Positions 1 through 6,017 of a DNA stretch of 12,788 nt are shown one piece after another. The notes beneath the pieces were generated by a model that was not told the DNA's origin, searched no databases, and saw only the letters and a list, made by a program, of their open reading frames with translations. Made by a program: the position numbers and the translations under genes. How positions within the stretch are numbered: position 1 is the stretch's first letter; each line of letters starts with the position of its first letter. The stretch covers positions 1-12,788 of the forward strand of contig UQUO01000056.1 in the NCBI GenBank assembly GCA_900544295.1. The letters are read 5' to 3'. The stretch is from an uncultured Eubacteriales bacterium. GTDB lineage: Bacteria > Bacillota > Clostridia > Oscillospirales > Oscillospiraceae.

Positions 1-33
1 AAAGGGGGAACCCTCGCCGGGGGTTCCCCCTTT
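1..33. repeat. 33-bp hairpin repeat, left copy
   Basis: A perfect 13-bp stem (aaagggggaaccc at 1-13 with its complement at 21-33) encloses a 7-base loop. The exact reverse complement of all 33 bases occurs at 12681-12713. Such short palindromes are typical of dispersed intergenic repeats; the window may simply begin and end in two members of one family. No coding potential is evident. Confidence 0.8.
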
Positions 34-54
34 GCGGGCGGCTCCGCCGCCCGC
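34..54. repeat. GC-rich palindrome gcgggcggc-tcc-gccgcccgc
   Basis: A 9-bp perfect stem (34-42 with 46-54) with a 3-base loop directly abuts the 33-bp repeat. There is no T-run on the plus side, so it is more likely part of a dispersed intergenic repeat than a classical terminator. Confidence 0.6.
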
Positions 55-95
55 AGCCTCATGCGCCGCCGTAACGCCGGCCATAATCCCACGCC

Positions 96-117
96 GGGCG
101 GGGATGGAACCCCGCCC
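96..117. repeat. GC-rich palindrome downstream of the XRE gene
   Basis: gggcgggg (96-103) pairs with ccccgccc (110-117) around a 6-base loop. It lies 26 bases beyond the stop codon of the minus-strand regulator gene and could help end its transcript, although the minus strand has no T-run after the stem. It looks like a dispersed repeat of the same general type as its neighbours. Confidence 0.55.
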
Positions 118-142
118 CTACAAAAACTTGTTCGCGCAAAGC

Positions 143-343
143 TCAGCGTTTGCCGCTGATGCCGAGGATATAGTCCGTGCTCGTATGATACAGCGCGGCA
201 AGTTTAATGAGCACCTGGGTCGGGATGTCGTTCTCGCCGGTCTCATACTTTGAATAGCCTGTCTGCGACATTTGCAGGTACTTTGCCACCTGCGCCTGGG
301 TCATATCCGCGTCTTCGCGCAGGTCTCGCAGTCTGGGATACAT
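143..343 (-). CDS. Small XRE (Cro/C1-type) HTH transcriptional regulator
   Basis: A 66-residue DNA-binding protein that is almost entirely one HTH_XRE domain (about residues 5-61). It shows the family pattern LRDLREDADMTQAQVAKYL, the recognition-helix region SQTGYSKYETG and the closing helices PTQVLIKLAALYHTSTDYIL. There is no sensor or dimerisation extension, so it probably acts as a simple dimeric repressor. I chose ATG at 343 because a GAGGTGAGG Shine-Dalgarno stretch lies just upstream of it; the GTG at 352 would fall inside that site. It is divergent from the 54-residue protein gene at 434, and the gap holds two copies of a palindrome that it very probably binds. The family assignment is secure; the operator assignment is inference. 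Confidence 0.9.
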   Translation of the reverse strand: MYPRLRDLREDADMTQAQVAKYLQMSQTGYSKYETGENDIPTQVLIKLAALYHTSTDYILGISGKR

Positions 344-371
344 TCGCCTCACCTCGGGCTCAGTATTCCAT

Positions 372-411
372 AACCTGAAACAGATTATTGATATTCAACC
401 TGTTTCAGGTT
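372..411. promoter_or_regulatory. Twin operator for the divergent XRE regulator
   Basis: Two 15-bp sites of form AACCTGNNNCAGRTT lie at 372-386 (aacctg aaa cagatt, one mismatch) and 397-411 (aacctg ttt caggtt, perfect dyad). Their centres, 379 and 404, are 25 bp apart. The pair also forms a larger perfect 13-bp inverted repeat, 371-383 against 400-412. The right site sits exactly between the -35 and -10 boxes of the plus-strand promoter, the classic place for a repressor. Binding by the XRE protein encoded at 143-343 is inferred from position and dyad symmetry. Confidence 0.75.
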
Positions 412-416
412 AGACT
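388..416 (+). promoter_or_regulatory. Promoter of the 54-residue protein gene
   Basis: TTGATA (388-393), a 17-bp spacer and TAGACT (411-416) give a sigma-A-type promoter pointing at the gene starting at 434. The spacer contains the perfect operator copy, so occupation by the neighbouring regulator would block RNA polymerase. Confidence 0.6.
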
Positions 417-433
417 TGCTTTGAGGTGAGCCT

Positions 434-598
434 ATGCCTGACTATAAAGAAATGTACCTGAATTTGGTGCGGGCCAGCGAGGAAGCTATCAACACACTTA
501 TCAGGGCACAGCGCGAGTGTGAGGAGATGTTCATAAACTGCATGGACGCGCGGGATGGAGATCAAGCCCGCAAAGAATCTGTGGGTACATCCGAATAG
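434..598 (+). CDS. 54-residue conserved-looking small protein
   Basis: The ORF starts at ATG 434 behind a good ribosome binding site (GAGGTGAG at 423-430) and ends at TAG 596-598, just before a strong terminator. The product begins MPDYKEMYLNLVRASEEAIN and continues as an acidic, mostly helical chain rich in Glu, Arg and Ala with two cysteines (Cys29 and Cys36); there is no signal peptide or membrane segment. A helix-forming pattern LIRAQRECEEMF covers residues 22-33. Its complete transcription unit (promoter, SD, terminator) supports a real gene. I assign no function. The divergent HTH gene and shared operators suggest it is either the repressor's partner or antagonist, as in small toxin/antirepressor-type pairs, or just a regulated accessory protein. 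Confidence 0.75.
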   Translation: MPDYKEMYLNLVRASEEAINTLIRAQRECEEMFINCMDARDGDQARKESVGTSE

Positions 599-601
599 CG
601 C

Positions 602-635
602 AAAAGAAACCGGCCTTTGAGGGCCGGTTTCTTTT
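602..635. terminator. Bidirectional intrinsic terminator
   Basis: A perfect 14-bp stem (602-615 with 622-635) around a 6-base loop has an A-run on one side and a T-run on the other. It can therefore end both the plus-strand small-protein transcript (stop at 598) and the minus-strand lyase transcript (stop at 660). Confidence 0.9.
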
Positions 636-659
636 GGAGGGAGTTGACTCCGGGATATA

Positions 660-2108
660 TTAAAGGCTGTCGCCGAAGTCGGCGCGGAATTTGGCGACGA
701 GCTTCTCCTGCCAGTCGCTGGTCGGGGCGAGGCGGCCGAAGAAGAAACGAAGAGAGCTCGGTTCCTCTACCCAGCGCAGGCCGCCCACCAGTTCGCGGTT
801 CCCGAACAGCCATGTTATCCTGTCCACCGCGTAGAGCAGCTGGCTCATAGTGAACACGCGCCTCGGAACCGCCAGGCGCAGCAGCTCCACGTCCGCAATG
901 GGCTCCGTGCCGTCGGGCTCGCGCTGCTCGGAGAGCGTGCCGCGCTCCATGCCGCGGATGCCGCCCGCCAGGTACACCGCCGCGGCCAGCGAGCCCGCCG
1001 GGTACTCGTGGTCGTCGATGTGCGGCAGGAACTCCCGCGCGTTCAGGTGGCAGCCCAGGCCGCCCGCAGGCGTCACCACAGGCACGCCCCGCTTCTGCAG
1101 CTCCCGGCACATGAAATCTATGAAAATCGGCCCCTGGCTGATGACGTCCTCGTCCATCGTCTCCTCCAGGCCCACTGTGATGGCCTCCATCTCGCGCACG
1201 CTCATGCCGCCGTAGGTCAGGAAGCCCTCGAACATCGGCACCAGTTCACGCATCTGCTCGCATAGCTTCTGCTCCCGCATCGCGATGCCGCCGCCGCGCG
1301 CGAAGCCGAATTTGCGCGCCGAGAAGTAGATGATGTCGAACTCCTCCGCCACGGCGCGGGTTATCTCGCGGATGCTCATGTCCTTGCAGGCGGCCTCGCG
1401 CGTTTTGATGAAGTGGAGATTATCCTGCAGCAGGCTCGCGTCCAGGACGGTCATGATGCCGTGCTCACGGCAGATGGCGCAGGTCTCGCGCATGTTTTGC
1501 AGGCTCAGCGGCTGGCCGCCGATGAGGTTCGTGCCCGCCTCCACGCGCAGGAAGGGGATGTGCTCTGCGCCGACCTCGGCGATGAGCTTGCGGAGCTTGT
1601 CAAGGTCGAAGTTGCCCTTGAAGGGGCAATCGCTCGTCGTGGCGAGGCCCTCGTCTATGACGAGCTCCTCTACCCGGCCGCCGAGGCGCGTGATGTGCGC
1701 CTTCGTAGTCGTGAAGTGGAAGTTCATCGGCACGACGTCGCCGGGTTTCACGAAGGCCATGGCCAGGATGTTCTCGCAGGCGCGGCCCTGGTGCGCGGGG
1801 AGGAAAAACTTCGTGCCGAATATCTCGTGTACCTTGTTCTCCAGCCGCGTGAAGGACGCGCTGCCCGCGTAACTGTCGTCACATATGAGCATGGCGGCAG
1901 TCTGGCGGTCGCTCATCGCGTTGACGCCGGAATCCGTCAACATGTCAAGGAAAATATCCTCGTTCTTGAGCAGGAAGGTGTTGTTGCCCGCCTCTGCTAT
2001 GGCCTGGGCGCGGCGTTCAACGGGCTGGAGGTTCAGTTTCTGGACCATGCGCACCTTGTGCAGCTCGAGGGGGATGTCCATACCGGTGAAGAATTTGATG
2101 TTGGCCAT
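660..2108 (-). CDS. PLP-dependent beta-eliminating lyase (tryptophanase / tyrosine phenol-lyase family)
   Basis: A 482-residue cytosolic enzyme, near the family's usual 455-475. Tryptophanase (indole) and tyrosine phenol-lyase (phenol) split an aromatic amino acid into the ring compound, pyruvate and ammonia using PLP. Family landmarks: LTDSG (58-61), SYAGS with Tyr80, HQGR (106-109), GGQP (197-200), Asp223, and SARK with Lys266 as the expected PLP lysine. From memory of the two enzymes, selective positions match tyrosine phenol-lyase: FTTT (132-135) instead of the FDTT of tryptophanase, MERG with Arg389 instead of VEIG, and LRFF (453-456) instead of LRHF. Oddities: the usual Asp-x-x-Arg before the active lysine is DASL (Leu226 replaces Arg), and the residue after Lys266 is Phe, not Asp. 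GGAG (2118-2121) lies 9 bases before ATG. A tyrosine-specific T-box precedes it. An automated label would probably be tryptophanase (tnaA); I withhold the symbol because the substrate is uncertain. Confidence 0.9.
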   Translation of the reverse strand: MANIKFFTGMDIPLELHKVRMVQKLNLQPVERRAQAIAEAGNNTFLLKNEDIFLDMLTDSGVNAMSDRQTAAMLICDDSYAGSASFTRLENKVHEIFGTKFFLPAHQGRACENILAMAFVKPGDVVPMNFHFTTTKAHITRLGGRVEELVIDEGLATTSDCPFKGNFDLDKLRKLIAEVGAEHIPFLRVEAGTNLIGGQPLSLQNMRETCAICREHGIMTVLDASLLQDNLHFIKTREAACKDMSIREITRAVAEEFDIIYFSARKFGFARGGGIAMREQKLCEQMRELVPMFEGFLTYGGMSVREMEAITVGLEETMDEDVISQGPIFIDFMCRELQKRGVPVVTPAGGLGCHLNAREFLPHIDDHEYPAGSLAAAVYLAGGIRGMERGTLSEQREPDGTEPIADVELLRLAVPRRVFTMSQLLYAVDRITWLFGNRELVGGLRWVEEPSSLRFFFGRLAPTSDWQEKLVAKFRADFGDSL

Positions 2109-2173
2109 TTTTTTGCTCTCCTTTTCTTTTATTGCGCCCGCCCTTTGGCGGCGGCGGACGCCGGAAGAAGAGT

Positions 2174-2213
2174 AAAAAAATACACGCCCTTCCTCCCTGA
2201 CAGAGGACGAGCG
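2174..2213 (-). terminator. T-box leader attenuator terminator
   Basis: On the minus strand CGCTCGTCCTC pairs with GAGGAAGGGCG (11 positions, one mismatch, one G-U) across a 7-base loop. TGTA and seven T residues (2180-2174) follow. It lies between the T-box core and the lyase start codon, as expected for transcriptional attenuation. Confidence 0.88.
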
Positions 2214-2474
2214 CCAAATCCCGTGTTACCACCTCAATTCACCGGAGCCTCACGGTCTCCGGCCTCTTCGGGTACGCCCGCAGCGCGGGATGTATACCCT
2301 ATCTCTGTAACGGGAGAAACCCGGCCCGGCCTACCGGCGAAAAATCGCTTTCGAGGGGCGGCTCTTGCGTGTATTCCCCGGCTCTCGCCTCGTGCCTTGC
2401 ACCGACCGGCACTTCTCTGCAGGCTCAAAATCCGGGTACTCTGCGCAGTCACAGCCTTTTGCTGTCTTTCAATT
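2174..2474 (-). promoter_or_regulatory. T-box riboswitch, tyrosine (UAC) specifier
   Basis: This is a complete T-box leader, read on the minus strand. Stem I (about 2456 down to 2360) has a base GGCU/AGCC and a specifier loop with AGAGUA facing GAAUACA, which is the canonical AGUA/GAA loop. The codon after GAA is UAC at 2373-2371 and is followed by A. The apical loop, closed by GTGCC/GGCAC, holds the GGUG motif. A stem III-like hairpin spans 2270-2299. The T-box core GAGGTGGTAACACGG (2235-2221) carries UGGU (2231-2228), which pairs with a tRNA 3' end of ACCA; discriminator A fits tRNA-Tyr and not the G of bacterial tRNA-Trp. CCGTG upstream can pair with CACGG of the core to form the antiterminator, in competition with the terminator at 2174-2213. 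Uncharged tRNA-Tyr should therefore switch the lyase gene on. Confidence 0.93.
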
Positions 2475-2480
2475 GTGTAC

Positions 2481-2508
2481 ATTATACCGCTCCGCTTTAA
2501 ATTGTCAA
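2481..2508 (-). promoter_or_regulatory. Consensus sigma-A promoter of the T-box/lyase unit
   Basis: On the minus strand a perfect TTGACA (2508-2503), a 16-bp spacer and a perfect TATAAT (2486-2481) predict a transcript start near 2474, immediately before the T-box stem I. Such a strong promoter fits control by attenuation rather than by initiation. The AT-rich stretch 2509-2665 between this and the pcrA promoter holds nothing else that I can identify. Confidence 0.88.
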
Positions 2509-2665
2509 TGTGCGTTTTTAATAATAATATTTACGTCATCCTCTAAATTTGCACATTTTTCACAAAAACATATGATTTTTATGCCCGCAGGAGAAAATCC
2601 CCGGTTCCGGCGTGCTCAGGACGCGCACAGGCGCGGCAAGTGCGCTTTTTCGTCGCGCCGGGGGG

Positions 2666-2694
2666 TTGTGCGGGGGATTTTGTTGTGATAAAAT
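2666..2694 (+). promoter_or_regulatory. Probable pcrA promoter
   Basis: TTGTGC (2666-2671), 17 bp, TAAAAT (2689-2694). The predicted start of transcription (about 2700-2704) falls on or beside the first in-frame start codons (GTG 2698, ATG 2704), so the message would have little or no 5' leader. Confidence 0.5.
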
Positions 2695-2703
2695 ATCGTG
2701 GCT

Positions 2704-5073
2704 ATGAATAACAGGGATTTTGAAAAACGATACATTGCGGCGCGGAAGCGGCTCATCGAGACCGAATTCGCAAAGCTCAACCCCATGCAGAGGGAGGCCG
2801 TGCTCGCCACGGAAGGCCCTCTGCTGGTTCTTGCCGGGGCCGGGAGCGGGAAGACCACCGTCCTCATAAACCGGGTCGCCAACCTGCTCAAATTCGGCCG
2901 GGCTTCGGATACGGACGAGGTCCCGGAGAGCGCTACGGAGGCCGACCTCGCGGTACTTGAGGCGGGCCCCTCCGAGGAGGCCCTGCGCCTTGCCGCCTAC
3001 GAGCCCGTGGAGCCCTGGCGCATCATCGCCATCACCTTCACCAACAAGGCAGCCGACGAGCTCAAGGCCCGGCTGGAGAAGATGTTGGGCGAGCGTGCGA
3101 ACGACATCTGGGCCCGCACTTTCCACTCCGCCTGCGTGCGTATCCTCCGGCGCGACGCCGACAAGCTCGGCTATCCGCGCGACTTCACCATCTATGACAC
3201 CGCGGACCGCCTCTCCATCATGAAGAGCATCATAAAGGAGATGGACCTGGACGACAAGGTCTACCCGCCCAAGGCCATCCTCGCCCGGCTCGACGCCGCG
3301 CGGGACGAGCTGCTCTCCCCCGAGGGCTTCGCGGCGAAATACGGCTCCTCCTCCGACCCGAGGCAGCGGAAGATAGCGGAGATATACAAGGTCTACGCCG
3401 CGCGGCTCTTCTCCGCCGGCGCCATGGACTTTGACGACCTGCTCTACAACACCGTCCGCCTCTTCCAGGAGCACCAGGACGTGCTGGAGCACTACCAGAG
3501 GCAGTTCAAATACGTCCTCATCGACGAGTACCAGGACACGAACAACCTCCAGTACATGCTGGCCTCCATGCTGGCCGACGGCTGGGGCAACATCTGCGTC
3601 GTGGGCGACGACGACCAGAGCATCTACAAGTTCCGCGGCGCGACTATCGAGAACATCCTGAACTTCGAAAAGCAATACCGCGGCTGCCGCACGATAAGGC
3701 TGGAGCAGAACTACCGCTCCACCGGCCACATCCTCTCCGCTGCCAACGCCGTCATCTCCCACAACACCGAGCGCAAGGGCAAGACCCTCTGGACCAATGC
3801 CGGCGACGGCGACAAGCTGCTGCTCTACACAGCGCGCAACGAGGACGACGAGGCCCAGTTCGTGGCCTCCAAGATCCTCGCCCACCGCGGCGCGGGCGGC
3901 AACTTCCGCGACTGCGCCGTGCTCTACCGCATGAACGCGCAGTCGAACCGGCTGGAGTTTGCCATGAAGCGCAACGGCATACCCTACCGCATCGTGGGCG
4001 GCATGCGCTTCTTCGACAGGGCGGAGATCAAGGACATGCTGGCCTACCTCTGCGTGCTGCTCTCCCCTTCTGACGACCTGCGGCTGTCACGTATCATAAA
4101 CACCCCGGCCCGCGGCATCGGCGCGCGCACCATAGAGCAGGCCCAGGAGCTGGCCGCCCGCGAGGGGCGCAGCCTCTACGAGGTCATAAAGCACGCCAAC
4201 GAATACGAGGAGCTAAAGCGCGCGGCGGCAAAACTCATACAGTTCACCGACATGCTCTCCTACCTGCGGGAGCTTTCCGAGACGCGGCCCGTGGATGAGC
4301 TCTATGACGCCGTGCTCGAACAGACGGGCTACATACGCGCCCTCCAGGAGAAGGGCGGGGACGAATCCCTCGCGCGCATTGAGAACGTCAACGAGCTCAA
4401 AACCAACATCCTCGGCTACATCAAGGAGACGGGCGACGCCTCGCTCGCCGGCTTCCTCGACGAGGTGGCCCTCTACACCGACCTCGACAGCTACGACGCC
4501 GAGACGGACTGCGCCACCATGATGACGATGCACAGCGCCAAGGGCCTGGAGTTCCCGGAGGTCTTCATCGTCGGTATGGAGGAGGGGCTCTTCCCCGGCG
4601 CGCGCTGCATAGGCGAGCCTGAGGAGATGGAGGAGGAACGCCGGCTCTGCTACGTCGCCCTCACCCGGGCGAAGGAGCGGCTTTGCCTCACCTGCGCGCG
4701 GCAGCGCATGATCTTCGGCCACACGTCCATGAACCTGCCCTCCCGCTTCACCGAGGAAATTCCCGAGGAGGACATCGAGAAAAAGGGCGGCTTCGAGGAG
4801 CGGCAGGAGCGCGCAGCCCGCAGGCCCGGCCAGCGCGGCCACATCCCGGCCCCGCGCAGCCGCTTCGCGCCCCCGCCCCCCGCCGCGGCGCCCAAGGCGG
4901 CCCCGGCCTTCGGCCTCGGCGACCGCATCGTCCACACCGCCTTCGGCGCGGGCGAGATAAGCAAAGTAACGCCCATGGGCGGCGATGCGCTCATCGAGAT
5001 CACCTTCGACACTGCCGGGGTCAAGAAGCTCATGCTCCGCGCCGCCTCCCAGCACATGAAAAAGGAGCAGTGA
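2704..5073 (+). CDS. pcrA: UvrD/PcrA-family ATP-dependent 3'-5' DNA helicase
   Basis: A superfamily 1A helicase for DNA repair, replication-fork maintenance and removal of stalled complexes. Residue numbers count from ATG 2704. Motifs in order: Q-motif LNPMQREAV (25-33), Walker A GAGSGKT (45-51), Ia ITFTNKAADEL, TFHSAC, Walker B LIDEYQDTN, III VGDDDQSIYKFRGA, IV LEQNYRST, V MTMHSAKGLEFPEV, VI YVALTRAKERL. A proline-rich linker leads to a C-terminal Tudor-like module beginning LGDRIVHTAFGAGEISKV, the part of PcrA known to contact RNA polymerase. The protein is 789 residues, about 50 longer than the B. subtilis enzyme; much of the excess is an acidic insertion (about 66-104) between motifs I and Ia. 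Neither ATG 2704 nor GTG 2698 has a Shine-Dalgarno; 2704 is my preference. The DMT exporter gene follows after three bases. Confidence 0.95.
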   Translation: MNNRDFEKRYIAARKRLIETEFAKLNPMQREAVLATEGPLLVLAGAGSGKTTVLINRVANLLKFGRASDTDEVPESATEADLAVLEAGPSEEALRLAAYEPVEPWRIIAITFTNKAADELKARLEKMLGERANDIWARTFHSACVRILRRDADKLGYPRDFTIYDTADRLSIMKSIIKEMDLDDKVYPPKAILARLDAARDELLSPEGFAAKYGSSSDPRQRKIAEIYKVYAARLFSAGAMDFDDLLYNTVRLFQEHQDVLEHYQRQFKYVLIDEYQDTNNLQYMLASMLADGWGNICVVGDDDQSIYKFRGATIENILNFEKQYRGCRTIRLEQNYRSTGHILSAANAVISHNTERKGKTLWTNAGDGDKLLLYTARNEDDEAQFVASKILAHRGAGGNFRDCAVLYRMNAQSNRLEFAMKRNGIPYRIVGGMRFFDRAEIKDMLAYLCVLLSPSDDLRLSRIINTPARGIGARTIEQAQELAAREGRSLYEVIKHANEYEELKRAAAKLIQFTDMLSYLRELSETRPVDELYDAVLEQTGYIRALQEKGGDESLARIENVNELKTNILGYIKETGDASLAGFLDEVALYTDLDSYDAETDCATMMTMHSAKGLEFPEVFIVGMEEGLFPGARCIGEPEEMEEERRLCYVALTRAKERLCLTCARQRMIFGHTSMNLPSRFTEEIPEEDIEKKGGFEERQERAARRPGQRGHIPAPRSRFAPPPPAAAPKAAPAFGLGDRIVHTAFGAGEISKVTPMGGDALIEITFDTAGVKKLMLRAASQHMKKEQ

Positions 5074-5076
5074 GCC

Positions 5077-5973
5077 ATGCCTGAGTCCAATTCCAGACAC
5101 ATAGGCAGGCTCTCCCTGCTCGGTGCGACGCTCATCTGGGGCTCGTCCTTTATCATTCTCAAGTCCACGCTCGACTCCGTGCCTACGCTCTGGGTGCTGG
5201 CCTTCCGCTTTTCCGGCGCGGCGCTGCTCATGGCCCTCATTGGTGCGAAGGAGCTCAAAAAGCTCGACTCTGCCTACCTCGTGCGCGGCCTGGGCCTCGG
5301 CGCGGCGCTCTTCGCCGCCTACACGCTCCAGACCTTCGGCCTTGAGCACACAACGCCGGGGAAAAACGCCTTCCTCACCGCTACCTACTGCGTTATCGTC
5401 CCCTTCATGTGGTGGCTCTTCTCCAGGAAGCGGCCGGACGCCTACAACCTCGCCGCCGCGCTCATCTGCATCTGCGGCATGGCCCTTGTCTCGCTGGACG
5501 GGAGCCTGACGCTGGGGCTGGGCGACGGGCTGACCATCTGCTGCGGCTTTTTCTACGCGCTGCACATTATCCTGACGGCCCGGGCCGTCGAGGGGCGCAG
5601 CCCTGTGCTGCTCTCCATGCTGCAATTCGCCGTGGCGGGGCTGCTGTGCTGGATAACGGCGCCCTTTGTCTCGGCCTTTCCCCAGGGCGTACCCGCCTCG
5701 GCCTGGTGGTCCATCGCCTATCTGTGCTTCATCTGCACCGGCATCTGTTTCCTCCTCCAGACCATCGGCCAAAAGTACACCTCGCCGCAGACGGCTTCCA
5801 TCATCCTGACGCTTGAATCCGTCTTCGGCACGCTGCTCTCCGTGATTTTTTATCACGAGCGCCTCAATTTCAAGACGATTTGCGGTTTCCTGCTCATCTT
5901 CGTCGCCGTCCTCATTTCAGAGACGAAACTGAGCTTCCTGAACAAACCAAAACTTGCGCAGGGCAAGAGATGA
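5077..5973 (+). CDS. DMT-superfamily transporter with two EamA domains
   Basis: A 298-residue inner-membrane protein with ten predicted helices arranged as two EamA repeats (about 12-140 and 150-281). Recognisable family features are LGATLIWGSSFIILKSTL at the first helix, the TTPGKNAFLTATYCVIVPF segment that usually follows helix 3, and LESVFGTLLSVIFYHERL before the last helix of repeat two. DMT proteins of this type export metabolites or amino acids, or are of unknown substrate; the sequence does not reveal which. The ATG lies three bases after the pcrA stop, with its AAGGAG inside the pcrA end, so the two genes are co-transcribed and translation is probably coupled. The pairing with a helicase looks incidental rather than functional. 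Confidence 0.92.
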   Translation: MPESNSRHIGRLSLLGATLIWGSSFIILKSTLDSVPTLWVLAFRFSGAALLMALIGAKELKKLDSAYLVRGLGLGAALFAAYTLQTFGLEHTTPGKNAFLTATYCVIVPFMWWLFSRKRPDAYNLAAALICICGMALVSLDGSLTLGLGDGLTICCGFFYALHIILTARAVEGRSPVLLSMLQFAVAGLLCWITAPFVSAFPQGVPASAWWSIAYLCFICTGICFLLQTIGQKYTSPQTASIILTLESVFGTLLSVIFYHERLNFKTICGFLLIFVAVLISETKLSFLNKPKLAQGKR

Positions 5974-5978
5974 GAAAT

Positions 5979-6015
5979 GCCCGCCGCCCCGATGGGGGCG
6001 GCGGGCGCGTTTTTT
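5979..6015 (+). terminator. Intrinsic terminator of the pcrA-transporter unit
   Basis: A perfect 12-bp GC stem (5979-5990 with 5995-6006) with loop gatg is followed by gcg and a T-run (6010-6015). It lies five bases past the transporter stop and directly abuts the end of the convergent glycosidase gene at 6018; on the minus strand the stem is followed only by a short T-containing stretch. Confidence 0.9.
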
Positions 6016-6017
6016 AT

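Noticed and set aside
2174..2474. Reading the lyase leader as a tna-type peptide attenuator or a tryptophan T-box
   Set aside because: There is no TnaC-like leader ORF with a key Trp codon; the specifier loop shows UAC and the core shows UGGU, both fitting tRNA-Tyr.
1413..2546. A 377-codon open frame on the plus strand over the lyase and its leader
   Set aside because: It crosses the T-box, its terminator and the promoter on the opposite strand; the translation shows no family features.
2560..3885. A 441-codon open frame on the minus strand over the start of pcrA
   Set aside because: It is the antisense shadow of the helicase motifs and would also run across the lyase and pcrA promoters.
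4213..5856. A 547-codon open frame on the minus strand, opposite pcrA and the transporter gene
   Set aside because: It is antisense to two well-supported genes, has Gly/Arg/Glu-rich low-complexity translation and no domain; long antisense frames are expected at this GC content.
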